DNA of 64,000 nucleotides from positions 62,001 to 126,000 of the forward strand of contig JAZQKZ010000070.1 in the NCBI GenBank assembly GCA_045542415.1, in the 5' to 3' direction. The notes under the pieces are model-generated. The model did no database searches, was not told where the DNA came from, and worked only from the letters and a program-made list of their open reading frames with translations. Origin of the DNA: UMGS1958 sp045542415 (GTDB taxonomy: Bacteria > Bacillota > Clostridia > UBA1381). A program made the position numbers and the translations under genes. Of the stretch, positions 26,038 through 34,881 are shown piece by piece (the stretch's first letter is position 1; every line of letters begins with the position of its first letter).

Positions 26038-26967
26038 TTACTCTATGATTGCTTCATTACGCTCATAAATCCCAAAAATATCTATATCCCCGAATTTATT
26101 CACTTTTTTTCCCTCGACAAGGAACTGCACACGGTTAATATGCTCAAGCTCTGTCAGTGAATTTACAATTGAATATATTGCAAACTCACCCTTTACACCC
26201 GCATTTTTTTCTACAAAGCTCTCGCTCATATTCACAAAGCAAATATCCTCCTCTGTATCAACTGATAAAAGCTCTGTATCCTTATGAAGCACCGCCTGAT
26301 ACTCCTTGTCCTCAGGACCTTTTATAAGTCCGCTCACAATGTAGTATTCTATAGGCTGCTGGTCTGCAACCTTTACATTTCTTATGGTTTTACTTAACAT
26401 CTGTGATTTACGGTTCAAAAAATACAATGTGATTTCATTGGTTTCTATAGTATTTGGGTCTGTCGGCAGATTTATATCCTCTGATGTCAGGTAACCAACT
26501 GTAGCACCGCCTGTAGTAGATATTTCCGCACCCTGCACCGTTACCTTGACACTTTTCACTCCGTCAATGCTGCACAGCGATTTTACTACCGAATATACCG
26601 CCTGCATATTTCGTGCCGAATCCTTGTCGAGAAATTCCTTTGAAAAATCCACTGTTATCTTTCCCTGTGTATTTTCAAGGTCAAGCAGCTTTGTATCCTT
26701 ATTTATCAGCCTGTACCGTTTCGCCGTTTCCGGACCTTTTAGCAGTTGTATTACTACATTCTCCGGCAGACGTCTCGGATCGGAATATCTGATTTCTCTT
26801 ACCTCTGACACAATAGTGGTTCCTGCTTCATTCATGAAATACAATTCACAATCGGCTCGCAGCATCCCTCTGTCACGGTGAATTATTATAGCTGTCATGA
26901 TAATTATAATCGCTATCGCTATCCCCCCGGCAGATGCAAGTATTATCTGTCTTCTTGTCAAATTCAC
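26038..26967 (-). CDS. Membrane-anchored protein with two GerMN domains
   Basis: A 309-residue protein with one N-terminal membrane segment (residues ~8-29) and two consecutive GerMN (germination/sporulation, lipoprotein LpqB-like) domains. The repeats are recognisable by ELYFMNEAGTTIVSEVREI and ITLYFLNRKSQMLSKTIRNV at their starts, by VIQLLKGPE / VSGLIKGPE in the middle, and by AVYSVVKSL / AIYSIVNSL near the ends. In sporulating bacteria GerM helps envelope assembly during engulfment. The start overlaps the sensor kinase stop by 4 bp (ATGA), so kinase and GerM protein are coupled, as also seen in other Gram-positive LpqB/MtrB pairings. Confidence 0.9.
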   Translation of the reverse strand: MNLTRRQIILASAGGIAIAIIIIMTAIIIHRDRGMLRADCELYFMNEAGTTIVSEVREIRYSDPRRLPENVVIQLLKGPETAKRYRLINKDTKLLDLENTQGKITVDFSKEFLDKDSARNMQAVYSVVKSLCSIDGVKSVKVTVQGAEISTTGGATVGYLTSEDINLPTDPNTIETNEITLYFLNRKSQMLSKTIRNVKVADQQPIEYYIVSGLIKGPEDKEYQAVLHKDTELLSVDTEEDICFVNMSESFVEKNAGVKGEFAIYSIVNSLTELEHINRVQFLVEGKKVNKFGDIDIFGIYERNEAIIE

Positions 26968-28424
26968 AGTATCACCTCCTCAGTCATACGAACAGGTAAT
27001 GTTACGGTAAACACACTTCCTGTTCCGCTGTCCGGTGCGTTCACCGTAATTTTTCCGCCATGCATAATAACAGCCTCATTCGCAATCGCAAGTCCGAGTC
27101 CGGTTCCTCCGGTATCTCTTGCTCTTGAATCATCCAGACGGTAAAAACGCTCAAAGATACGCTCTCTCTCCTCTTCCGGTATTCCGGGACCATTATCTTC
27201 AAATGTAATTCTCAATTCTTCCGTATCACAATCCACACCTATATGAAGATATCCGTCCTCCGGCGAATATTTTATTGCATTATCCGCTATATTGTAAAAT
27301 GCCTCATACATCTTATCGTAATCAATAAATATCTCAGGATATGTCTCAAACTTGAAATCTGTATATATCCCCACATTACGTTTCTGTGCCACAGGGTTGA
27401 GCGTTCTTACAATCTTTATTATCATTGGCTTAATATCCACAAGCTCACGCACTGTCTTACCCTCATCCAGCCTCGAAAGCGTAAGGAGTTTTTCCACAAG
27501 TCTCGAAAGTCTGTCAACCTCCGTTGAAATATCTCCTATAAATTCTTTCTGCATTTCAGGATCGTCTATTCCCTCGCAGGTATCGCAAATAAGCTTTATT
27601 CCCGTCATAGGAGTTTTAAGCTCATGGGATACATCCGACACGAATTTTCTTCGCTTATCCTCAAGCAGCTCCAGCTCACTTGCCATATAATTCATGGTTT
27701 CTCCCATCAGAGCTATCTCATTTTGTCCTGCAACCTCAACTCTTGCCGAAAAATCTCCCCTTGAAATCTTTTGAGCCGTTTCTCTGAATGCTGCCATCGG
27801 TGCTGTAATAATTGAACTCAATCCAAGACTGAGCATACCGATAAGAAGTACTATAAGTACAGAGAATACTATAAGACTCGTCTTTGCAGAATCAACTGTT
27901 GTATCTATTGCATCAACGGAGGTTGCAAGATATACGCCGCCTACAATTTCACCGTTTATCTCAACAGGCACGGAAATTGACATCATTTTATTTTCCGCCT
28001 CGCTGTCACTTATCATTACCGCCTGTTCTCCGTTAAGTGATTTTTGCAGTACATCACGGATAAACACCTTACCGCTCATCTGCGAATTACGGCTGGTATC
28101 ATAAAGAACCTTATATGATGCATCAACAACAATACCTCTGATTCTTGTACCTGCAAGACAGTTATTGACCGGAGCAGCAAATTTATTCGTTGAAACGGTA
28201 ATATCCGTATCCCACACCTCGCTCACAGTCTGCGATATCATATTTGCCTTTGCAAATACGCTTGCTTTTTCCGCTGAGTACAAATCCCGGTTCAACAGAT
28301 TTACCGTATATATTGTAAGCATCAATAATGCCGCAATTATAACAACAAGATATGTTGACACCATGACAAAACGCATTGAGCCTGTTGTCTTTTTTATCCA
28401 TTCCTTTATTTCTTCTATTTTCAT
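26964..28424 (-). CDS. Sensor histidine kinase
   Basis: Transmembrane kinase, 486 residues: TM1 (~20-44), an extracytoplasmic sensor of ~140 residues that looks Cache/PAS-like (ending GEIVGGVYLATSVDAID), TM2 (~190-213), HAMP (ITAPMAAFRETAQKISRGDFSARVEV), HisKA with SDVSHELKTPMTGIK (phospho-His), and HATPase_c with N box DNAIKYSPEDG, DNGPGIPEEERERIFERFYR and GGTGLGLAIANEAV. The ATG at 28424 is used; a longer TTG reading has no good site. It follows the response regulator but a hairpin and a promoter lie between. WalK/PhoR-like by architecture; signal unknown. Confidence 0.93.
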   Translation of the reverse strand: MKIEEIKEWIKKTTGSMRFVMVSTYLVVIIAALLMLTIYTVNLLNRDLYSAEKASVFAKANMISQTVSEVWDTDITVSTNKFAAPVNNCLAGTRIRGIVVDASYKVLYDTSRNSQMSGKVFIRDVLQKSLNGEQAVMISDSEAENKMMSISVPVEINGEIVGGVYLATSVDAIDTTVDSAKTSLIVFSVLIVLLIGMLSLGLSSIITAPMAAFRETAQKISRGDFSARVEVAGQNEIALMGETMNYMASELELLEDKRRKFVSDVSHELKTPMTGIKLICDTCEGIDDPEMQKEFIGDISTEVDRLSRLVEKLLTLSRLDEGKTVRELVDIKPMIIKIVRTLNPVAQKRNVGIYTDFKFETYPEIFIDYDKMYEAFYNIADNAIKYSPEDGYLHIGVDCDTEELRITFEDNGPGIPEEERERIFERFYRLDDSRARDTGGTGLGLAIANEAVIMHGGKITVNAPDSGTGSVFTVTLPVRMTEEVIL

Positions 28425-28459
28425 TTTCTGTGTTCCTCTCAAAACAAAAGACTATTATT

Positions 28460-28488
28460 ATTATATCATAATCTACAATCATGTGCAA
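28460..28488 (-). promoter_or_regulatory. Internal promoter of the kinase-GerM pair
   Basis: Minus strand TTGCAC (28483-28488), 17 bp, TATAAT (28460-28465), downstream of the response-regulator terminator. It would allow kinase and GerM expression independent of the regulator. Confidence 0.65.
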
Positions 28489-28493
28489 CAGAA

Positions 28494-28517
28494 AAAACAG
28501 CGTTTTCACGCTGTTTT
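28494..28517 (-). terminator. Hairpin after the response-regulator gene
   Basis: AAAACAGCG / CGCTGTTTT followed on the minus strand by TTTTTTCTG; it overlaps the regulator stop codon. A probable terminator or attenuator within a two-component locus. Confidence 0.75.
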
Positions 28518-29199
28518 AATCTTTTTTGTAATAATAGCCAACTCCCCATTTTGTTATAATGTACTTGGGGTCTGCCGGATTTTCTTCTATTTTTTCTCGC
28601 AGTCTTCTTATATGGACATCGACCTTACGAACCTCACGGTGATTTTCAAAATTCCATGCAATATCAAGAAGATTTTCACGGGTATATACCTTGCCCGGAG
28701 TTTTTAAAAACAGCTCCAGAAGTTCAAACTCTTTGCCGGTCAGTTCTACTTTCTCACCGCGTACCTTTACAATTCTTAAATTGTAATCAAGCACAATATC
28801 TCCCGAAATTATAACCTTCTGGCTGTCGCCCTTCGGAGTCGGGTTCATACGCCTCAGTATCGCCTTGATTCTTGCCGTTACCTCACGGATATTAAACGGC
28901 TTTGTTATATAATCATCTGCACCGTATTCAAGCCCTAATATCTTATCTATGTCCTCACCCTTTGCTGTAAGCATTATAATCGGAACATTCGAAAAAGTTC
29001 TAATAGTTCTGCATACAGTAAATCCATCGACCTTAGGCAGCATCAAATCGAGCATAATCAAGTCAATACTCTTATCGTGTGCAAGCTTAATAGCCTCTTC
29101 ACCGTCATATGCCACCTCAACCTGATATCCCTCCTGCTCAAGATTGAACTTTATTCCCTTAACAATAATTTTTTCGTCATCTACAACCAAAATTTTCAT
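28516..29199 (-). CDS. OmpR/PhoB-family response regulator
   Basis: Two-domain transcription factor, 227 residues from the second ATG (29199), which is 7 bp after GAGG; the first ATG at 29205 is too close. Receiver: KILVVDDEKI acidic pair, LIMLDLMLPKVDG with the phospho-Asp, MLTAKG and YGADDYITKPFN with the conserved Lys. Winged helix: ELTGKEFELLELFLKTPGKVYTREN, DVHIRRLREKIEENP and TKWGVGYYY. WalR/PhoP-like; its kinase is the next gene. Confidence 0.96.
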   Translation of the reverse strand: MKILVVDDEKIIVKGIKFNLEQEGYQVEVAYDGEEAIKLAHDKSIDLIMLDLMLPKVDGFTVCRTIRTFSNVPIIMLTAKGEDIDKILGLEYGADDYITKPFNIREVTARIKAILRRMNPTPKGDSQKVIISGDIVLDYNLRIVKVRGEKVELTGKEFELLELFLKTPGKVYTRENLLDIAWNFENHREVRKVDVHIRRLREKIEENPADPKYIITKWGVGYYYKKD

Positions 29200-29229
29200 T
29201 TTCATACCTCAACACAAGCAATATATTTT

Positions 29230-29258
29230 ATTTTACCGCGAAACCCACACAAAGTCAA
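29230..29258 (-). promoter_or_regulatory. Response-regulator promoter
   Basis: Minus strand TTGACT (29253-29258), 17 bp, TAAAAT (29230-29235), about 30 bp before the start codon. Confidence 0.65.
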
Positions 29259-29286
29259 GAGAAAAATCCGATATTTGCCACAATTT

Positions 29287-30162
29287 CTACTCTTTAGCAT
29301 TGCAAAGCATTATGGATATCAACACCAATATTATTCCAATCGCCGCACTTACCGTAAGTGCTTCGTCAAATACAAATATACCTATAAGCGTTGCCACTAC
29401 AGGCTCAACCGATGCCAGCACTGACGCTTTTCCGTTTTCCAAATACTGAAGTCCCCATGTATATAGTGCATACGGCATTATTGTTGTTACTACCCCGAAT
29501 ATAATTGCAAAAACAATAACATCACTGCCTGTTCCGAGCTTCATAAACAGTTCTGACGGATTTATCAGCGGCAATGTACCAATTGCGGCAAACAAAAATG
29601 TATATGCGGATATTGTTACGGAGCTGTAGCCTCTTTGCAGTGCAAATCGACCAAATATTGAATACAGTGCATATCCCAAGCCCGCGCCCAGACCAGTTAT
29701 AATACATGATATACTTATATTATTTGCCGGACTTAATCCGCTTACACATACACAGCCTATAAAGGCTATAACTACCGCCGCAATTCTCCTTAATGTCATT
29801 TTTTCTTTAAAAAGTACAAATGACATAAGCATAACAATTGCCGGTGCAGTATATAGCAATATTGCCGCTACCGAAAGCGAGGCTGATACCATTGTTTTAA
29901 AATAACAATAATTAAAAAATACAATGCTTCCTATTCCTGTTCCTATAAAGCACCATATATCTTTTAATCTGAGTTTCAGTAAATCACGTCTGAATATAGC
30001 CAATATAACAAACATAATCACCGCTGTTACCACTGCACGCAGCTCGACAATTCCCATCAACTGCAATCCGGCAGAGTTAAGCCGCCTCACAAATATACCC
30101 ATACTGCCCCACAATATTCCTGCCATGATGACTGAAATTACAGACAACAGTTTCTTATCCAT
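29287..30162 (-). CDS. EamA/DMT-family transporter
   Basis: Integral membrane protein, 291 residues with ten predicted membrane segments in two EamA halves (first starting at IMAGILWGSMGIFVRRL, second at ITGLGAGLGYALYSIFGRFAL). The VEPVVATLIGIFVFDEALTVS motif near the end is typical of drug/metabolite exporters. Substrate unknown. It lies 65 bp downstream of trpB on the same strand, separated by a palindrome, so export of an aromatic compound is possible but unproven. Confidence 0.92.
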   Translation of the reverse strand: MDKKLLSVISVIMAGILWGSMGIFVRRLNSAGLQLMGIVELRAVVTAVIMFVILAIFRRDLLKLRLKDIWCFIGTGIGSIVFFNYCYFKTMVSASLSVAAILLYTAPAIVMLMSFVLFKEKMTLRRIAAVVIAFIGCVCVSGLSPANNISISCIITGLGAGLGYALYSIFGRFALQRGYSSVTISAYTFLFAAIGTLPLINPSELFMKLGTGSDVIVFAIIFGVVTTIMPYALYTWGLQYLENGKASVLASVEPVVATLIGIFVFDEALTVSAAIGIILVLISIMLCNAKE

Positions 30163-30199
30163 TATTTTTCTCCCAAACGCTTACCCTTGCATTATTTTA

Positions 30200-30221
30200 G
30201 GGTGTCGGACATCCGACACCC
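30200..30221. repeat. Perfect short palindrome between trpB and the DMT gene
   Basis: GGGTGTCGG acat CCGACACCC. On the minus strand the hairpin is followed by CTAAAATAATGC, which is not a good U run, so it may be a processing or stability element rather than a terminator. Confidence 0.6.
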
Positions 30222-30227
30222 ATAAGC

Positions 30228-31418
30228 TTATTCCTGTGTTATATCCTTACCGAGATACTGAGCCACCGAGTAAACATCCTTGTCTCCACGTCCCGATAAA
30301 CACACAAGCAAGATTTCATCCTTGCGCATGGTAGGTGCAATCTTTCTTGCAAGAGCTATCGCATGTGACGATTCAATTGCCGGAATTATACCCTCCATTC
30401 GTGAAAGATAAATAAATGCATCCACTGCCTCCTGATCGGTTATCGGCAGATACTGTGCTCTTCCGCTTTGAGCCATCATTGCATGCTCAGGACCGATTCC
30501 CGGATAATCAAGACCTGCACTGATTGAATATACCGGCTTGATATTTCCGCCGTTATCCTGCAGGAACAAGGATTTCATGCCGTGAAATACGCCGACGGTT
30601 CCTTTGGTAACCGAGGCTGCATGAAGCTCTGTATCAACACCTTTACCTGCCGCTTCTGCTCCGTAAAGCTTCACCGACGGCTCATCAATAAACTCTGCAA
30701 ACATACCGATTGCGTTGCTTCCTCCGCCGATACATGCCAAAACAGCATCCGGAAGCCTGCCCTCAGCTTCAATACACTGCTGCTTCGCTTCCTTACTGAT
30801 TATGCACTGGAAATATTTCACTATTTCAGGGTACGGATGCGGACCTACTGCACTTCCGAGTACATAGAATGTATCCTCAACATGCTTTGTCCACTGTCCC
30901 ATCGCTTCATTTGTTGCATCCTTTAAAACACCGCTTCCCGATGTTACGGGATGTACCTTTGCTCCCAAAAGCTCCATTCTGAAAACATTAAGCGACTGTC
31001 TCTGTGTATCCTCAATACCCATATACACATCACACTCAAGTCCGAGTACTGCTGCAAAGGTTGCTGTTGCAACACCGTGCTGTCCTGCACCTGTCTCTGC
31101 TATTACCTTTTTCTTTCCCATACGCTTTGCAAGCAGGCACTGACCTATTACATTGTTTATTTTATGTGCACCCGTATGGTTTAAATCCTCACGTTTTAAG
31201 TAAATCTTTGCACCGCCCAAATCCTCTGTTACCTTTTGAGCATAGTACAAGAGTGACGGTCTTCCCGTATAAAATTTATGATAATAATTGAGTTCCTTCA
31301 AAAACTCCTCATCATTCTTATATTTATTGAATGCGTCCTCAAGTTCAATCAACGCATTCATAAGAGCCTCTGACGCATACTGTCCGCCAAATTCTCCGTA
31401 TCTGCCTTTCTTCTCCAT
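30228..31418 (-). CDS. trpB: Tryptophan synthase beta chain (canonical copy)
   Basis: PLP enzyme, 396 residues. Typical TrpB sequence: GRYGEFGGQYASEALM at the N-terminus, LNHTGAHKINN with PLP Lys86, AETGAGQHGVATAT with the catalytic Glu, GGGSNAIGMF phosphate loop, SAGLDYPGIGPEH and LSGRGDKD. No trpA or other trp gene is adjacent. Its promoter is a plain TTGACG-17-TATAAT with no T-box visible, so the two TrpB copies in this window are differently controlled. The start has an AAGGAG site. Confidence 0.97.
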   Translation of the reverse strand: MEKKGRYGEFGGQYASEALMNALIELEDAFNKYKNDEEFLKELNYYHKFYTGRPSLLYYAQKVTEDLGGAKIYLKREDLNHTGAHKINNVIGQCLLAKRMGKKKVIAETGAGQHGVATATFAAVLGLECDVYMGIEDTQRQSLNVFRMELLGAKVHPVTSGSGVLKDATNEAMGQWTKHVEDTFYVLGSAVGPHPYPEIVKYFQCIISKEAKQQCIEAEGRLPDAVLACIGGGSNAIGMFAEFIDEPSVKLYGAEAAGKGVDTELHAASVTKGTVGVFHGMKSLFLQDNGGNIKPVYSISAGLDYPGIGPEHAMMAQSGRAQYLPITDQEAVDAFIYLSRMEGIIPAIESSHAIALARKIAPTMRKDEILLVCLSGRGDKDVYSVAQYLGKDITQE

Positions 31419-31476
31419 CTTAATCTCCTTCCAAAAATTCTCATCTCTACTCGTCTCTGCTGACTAAACATTAAAC

Positions 31477-31505
31477 ATTATAGCACAAAATACAATTTTC
31501 GTCAA
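31477..31505 (-). promoter_or_regulatory. Promoter of canonical trpB
   Basis: Minus strand TTGACG (31500-31505), 17 bp, TATAAT (31477-31482), leader of about 50 nt with no T-box features. Confidence 0.75.
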
Positions 31506-31575
31506 TATCTGTATTTTATTTTCCTTTGTATTCTATATCTGTGATAGTTTTTTTTAATTTTTTTCAAAAAAACTA

Positions 31576-31604
31576 TTGACATTTCATCCTAATTGTGCTA
31601 TATT
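31576..31604 (+). promoter_or_regulatory. Promoter of an intergenic plus-strand transcript
   Basis: TTGACA (31576-31581), 17 bp, TATATT (31599-31604). No annotated plus-strand gene follows for 1.8 kb. An imperfect inverted repeat AGTTAGC aaca GCTAATT (31611-31627) sits at the expected transcription start and could be an operator. Confidence 0.7.
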
Positions 31605-31610
31605 AACTTT

Positions 31611-31766
31611 AGTTAGCAACAGCTAATTATTATGGATTTGTCCAACCTTTTTAATAAAATCTTTCCTAATGAACTTAACCCGGACATTTCCGTAATTGCT
31701 CATAATATAATTTTTTCCATCCAAAAAGTTCCGTACTAATCTCATTTATGTACGGAACTTTTTCTT
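31611..31766 (+). ncRNA. Candidate small RNA or small-protein transcript
   Basis: The 354-bp gap between trpB and the MATE gene contains a plus-strand promoter and, ~150 nt later, a strong terminator, defining a ~156-nt transcript. It could be an sRNA. It also contains an ATG ORF at 31632-31739 (35 residues beginning MDLSNLFNKIF) whose end runs into the terminator stem; no ribosome site precedes it, so I favour RNA. Neither a known family nor a target can be named. Confidence 0.5.
31723..31766. terminator. Bidirectional terminator (small transcript and MATE gene)
   Basis: AAAAAGTTCCGTAC (31723-31736) / GTACGGAACTTTTT (31750-31763), with T run on both strands; 7 bp beyond the MATE stop codon. 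Confidence 0.88.
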
Positions 31767-31772
31767 TATACA

Positions 31773-33149
31773 TCAGACATTGCTACATGCTGCCTGAGTG
31801 ATTTTTTTCTTCATATCACAAAGAATCGGAATTGCTAATGCAAGAGTAAGAATATCAGCAGTCCCCTGAACTATTGCGACTCCATTGGCACCAAAGAGCC
31901 ATGCAAGCAGATACAGAATCGGAATAAAGCAAGTACCCTGTCTTGCTGTAGCCAAAGCAAATGCGCCTTTGGCATTTCCCAGACCTGCACAAAGCATATT
32001 TACTACCGCTACCCATGCATGTACCGGTAATGCTACACATTGAGTTATCATACAAAGCGTTCCTATCCTCAACATTTCAGGATCGGTGCCTGCAAATATC
32101 ACGATAATCTGCTTTGCAAATATCACAAGCACAGCAGACATTGCAAATGCGCCCCAAAAAGCCACTTTCGAGCTGAAGCGGTAGCTTTCACGCACTCTGT
32201 CATATCTCTTTGCGCCCCAATTAAATCCTGCCACAGGCTGAAAGCCTGTCCCGAAGCCGAGAATAATACTGAACGGGAACATCATAATTTTTGTACATAC
32301 TCCTACCCCTGCCAATACCGAATCGGAAATATTTCCGGCAATATCATTGAGCATAACCGCAGCCAGAACCGCAAGTCCCGAGCGGAACATTGAGGATGAG
32401 CCTACGCTTACTATATTGACCATTATATCCTTTGAAAAACAGAAATTACGAATCGACAGATGCAACCTGCTCCTGCGTGATATATACGGAAATATCAGGA
32501 CAGCAAAGCTTACCAGCTTTGATATTGCAGTAGCGAGCGATGCTCCTGCCACACCCATGTCAAGACCGATTATAAATATCGGATCAAGCACACAGTTCAA
32601 AATTCCGCCAATTCCCATGCCTATCATAGAAAGAGTCGCACTTCCCTCACTTCTGAGGCATTGATTCATAACGAAATTAGATGCCATAAAAGGTGCCGCA
32701 AACAGCACATATGTAGCATAATCTATTGAATATTGCTCACAGGTAGGCGTAGCTCCAAGCAACCGTACCATAGGAGTCATAAATATATTTCCCACTATCA
32801 TCAGTACCGTCCCCATGCCCATAGCAAGAAAAAACGCCGTCGAAAGTACCTGACTTGCCTTTTTGTGATTTCCCTCTCCCAACAAACGTGCTATATAACT
32901 GTTCGCTCCTACCGCCAGCATAGACCCTGCCATCATAATCAGCTGGTCAAGCGACGAATTCACACTGACTGCCGCTGTTGCATTCGTTCCTAACGAGCTT
33001 ACAAAGTATGTATCTGCCAATGAATAAATAGAATTAATCAAAAATGCGATTATAGTCGGAATCGCCATTTTGGGAATAATGCGTGAAATAGGTTCATTCA
33101 GCATCATATCTGCACGACGGTTCTGTTTTCGTTCTCCGTTACTGCCCAT
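31773..33149 (-). CDS. MATE-family efflux transporter
   Basis: Cation-coupled multidrug/organic-cation exporter, 458 residues and twelve predicted membrane segments. MLNEPISRIIPKMAIPTIIAFLINSIYSLADTYFVS opens the first half (the NorM-like start), and GFGTGFQPVAGFNWGAKRYDRV is the conserved turn of the second. Start chosen at 33149, with AAAGGA 7 bp upstream; the longer reading lacks a site. Own promoter and terminator. Confidence 0.94.
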   Translation of the reverse strand: MGSNGERKQNRRADMMLNEPISRIIPKMAIPTIIAFLINSIYSLADTYFVSSLGTNATAAVSVNSSLDQLIMMAGSMLAVGANSYIARLLGEGNHKKASQVLSTAFFLAMGMGTVLMIVGNIFMTPMVRLLGATPTCEQYSIDYATYVLFAAPFMASNFVMNQCLRSEGSATLSMIGMGIGGILNCVLDPIFIIGLDMGVAGASLATAISKLVSFAVLIFPYISRRSRLHLSIRNFCFSKDIMVNIVSVGSSSMFRSGLAVLAAVMLNDIAGNISDSVLAGVGVCTKIMMFPFSIILGFGTGFQPVAGFNWGAKRYDRVRESYRFSSKVAFWGAFAMSAVLVIFAKQIIVIFAGTDPEMLRIGTLCMITQCVALPVHAWVAVVNMLCAGLGNAKGAFALATARQGTCFIPILYLLAWLFGANGVAIVQGTADILTLALAIPILCDMKKKITQAACSNV

Positions 33150-33183
33150 ATCTTTTCCTTTCTGTATATGTATGTTATTTATA

Positions 33184-33212
33184 ATTATATATCTTTCAAA
33201 AGGCTTTTGCAA
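33184..33212 (-). promoter_or_regulatory. MATE gene promoter
   Basis: Minus strand TTGCAA (33207-33212), 17 bp, TATAAT (33184-33189). Confidence 0.65.
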
Positions 33213-33338
33213 TATGTTTTTTCAAATTTATTCCAAATCCGCACTTTTTTGATGTATTTCCATAGTATCATAATGATATGTACAAATATAAATGAATGAG
33301 TATTTTTATGCAAAATTATAGAAATTTTCAAACAGATG

Positions 33339-33367
33339 TTGCGTAACCGACGGAAATATAGTATAAT
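33339..33367 (+). promoter_or_regulatory. Aminotransferase promoter
   Basis: TTGCGT (33339-33344), 17 bp, TATAAT (33362-33367), about 35 bp before the start codon. Confidence 0.65.
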
Positions 33368-33401
33368 TAAGCAGTAAATTTAATTATCCGGAGGATTATT
33401 T

Positions 33402-34676
33402 ATGAGATATTCAGAAATGACAAAAGAACAGCTTATAGCGCTTCGTGACGAGGTTTATAAGAAGTACGAGGAATTAAAGGGCATGGGACTTAAGCTTGAT
33501 ATGTCAAGAGGCAAGCCCGGTGCTGACCAGCTTGATCTTTCAATGGGACTTTTAAACGTTTTAAGTGCTGATGAAGCAATGAAAGGCATTGACGGAATGG
33601 ATTTCCGCAACTACGGTATTTTAACAGGTATCAAAGAGTGCAAAGAACTTTTAGCTCCGATGATTGACAGTCCTGTTGACAATATAATTGTATATGGTAA
33701 CTCAAGCTTAAATATCATGTATGATACAGTTTCACGTTCATACTCACATGGTGTTATGGGCTCAACTCCCTGGTGTAAGCTTGATAAGGTAAAATTCATT
33801 TGCCCGGTTCCGGGATATGACAGACATTTTGCCATTACTGAATTCTTTGGTATAGAAATGATTACAGTACCTTTAAACGCTGACGGTCCCAACATGGACA
33901 AGGTTGAAGAGCTTGTAAAGGATGAAGCTGTTAAGGGTATCTGGTGTGTACCTAAGTATGCAAACCCGACAGGAACCTCATATTCCGATGCTGTAGTAAA
34001 GCGTCTTGCAGCATTAAAACCGGCGGCAAAGGATTTCAGAATTTTCTGGGATAATGCATATTGCATTCACCACCTTTTTGATGACGAACAGGACGTTGTT
34101 TTAGATATTCTGGCTGAGTGCGAAAAGGCAGGCAATCCGGACATGTGCTATAAGTTTGCTTCAACATCAAAGGTTACACTTCCGGGTTCAGGCGTTGCGT
34201 GTATGTCAGCTTCACGAGCTAACCTTGACTGGGTAGAAAAGCAGATGACAATTCAGACTATCGGTCATGATAAGATAAACATGCTCCGTCATGTCAAGTT
34301 CTTCGGAAGTTTTGATGGTATGGTTGAACACATGAGAAAGCACGCTGAGATTTTAAGACCTAAGTTTGCTGCTGTTATCAATTCACTTGAAACAGAGCTT
34401 GGTGAAACAGGCATAGCTTCATGGGAAAACCCCAAGGGCGGCTACTTTGTAAGCCTTGATGTTCTTGACGGCTGTGCAAAGAGAGTCGTTGCACTCTGCA
34501 AGGAAGCCGGTGTAGTCATGACAGGTGCAGGTGCTACTTACCCGTACGGAAACGATCCCAAGGATTCAAATATCCGAATTGCCCCCACACTTCCGACACC
34601 TGCCGAGCTTGAAAAAGCCTGCGAGGTTCTTGTAACAAGCGTTAAGCTTGCCGCTTTGGAAAAGCTTACAGCGTAA
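33402..34676 (+). CDS. Aminotransferase, AspT/MocR-like class I (probable aspartate aminotransferase)
   Basis: PLP-dependent aminotransferase of 424 residues, resembling the group of aspartate aminotransferases first known from Corynebacterium (Pfam Asp_aminotransf). Visible: LDMSRGKPGADQLDLS at the N-terminus, VYGNSSLNIMYDT, CPVPGYDRHFAITEFFGIEM, CVPKYANPTGTSYSD (cofactor-contacting Asn), FWDNAYCIHHLF, and FASTSKVTLPGSGVACM with the Schiff-base lysine. NPKGGYFVSLDVLDG and SNIRIAPTLPT close the C-terminal domain. Alone, with own promoter and terminator. The precise amino donor is not certain. Confidence 0.92.
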   Translation: MRYSEMTKEQLIALRDEVYKKYEELKGMGLKLDMSRGKPGADQLDLSMGLLNVLSADEAMKGIDGMDFRNYGILTGIKECKELLAPMIDSPVDNIIVYGNSSLNIMYDTVSRSYSHGVMGSTPWCKLDKVKFICPVPGYDRHFAITEFFGIEMITVPLNADGPNMDKVEELVKDEAVKGIWCVPKYANPTGTSYSDAVVKRLAALKPAAKDFRIFWDNAYCIHHLFDDEQDVVLDILAECEKAGNPDMCYKFASTSKVTLPGSGVACMSASRANLDWVEKQMTIQTIGHDKINMLRHVKFFGSFDGMVEHMRKHAEILRPKFAAVINSLETELGETGIASWENPKGGYFVSLDVLDGCAKRVVALCKEAGVVMTGAGATYPYGNDPKDSNIRIAPTLPTPAELEKACEVLVTSVKLAALEKLTA

Positions 34677-34682
34677 ATCCAT

Positions 34683-34712
34683 ATCGCACTCCAATCGGAG
34701 TGCGATTTTTTT
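34683..34712 (+). terminator. Terminator of the aminotransferase gene
   Basis: ATCGCACTCC / GGAGTGCGAT with TTTTTTT, directly after the stop codon. Confidence 0.9.
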
Positions 34713-34798
34713 GTGGCTATTTACAAAAAACAACTTCTTTTTTTCGAGTTTTTTTCTTAAAATTCGGCAAAGGTTCGGTTAAGAAAAAATGTTTATTA

Positions 34799-34827
34799 TT
34801 GACTATTTTAATAAAAAGGATTATAAT
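34799..34827 (+). promoter_or_regulatory. Promoter of the activase-like gene
   Basis: TTGACT (34799-34804), 17 bp, TATAAT (34822-34827). Confidence 0.75.
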
Positions 34828-34881
34828 ATAATATTAGAATAAAATGTTTAAATGCAGAAAATTATCTGCAGGAGGCAAATT

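Noticed and set aside
31632..31739. 35-residue ORF between trpB and the MATE gene as a confident gene
   Set aside because: There is no Shine-Dalgarno sequence and the 3' end falls in a terminator stem. Kept only as an alternative to an sRNA.
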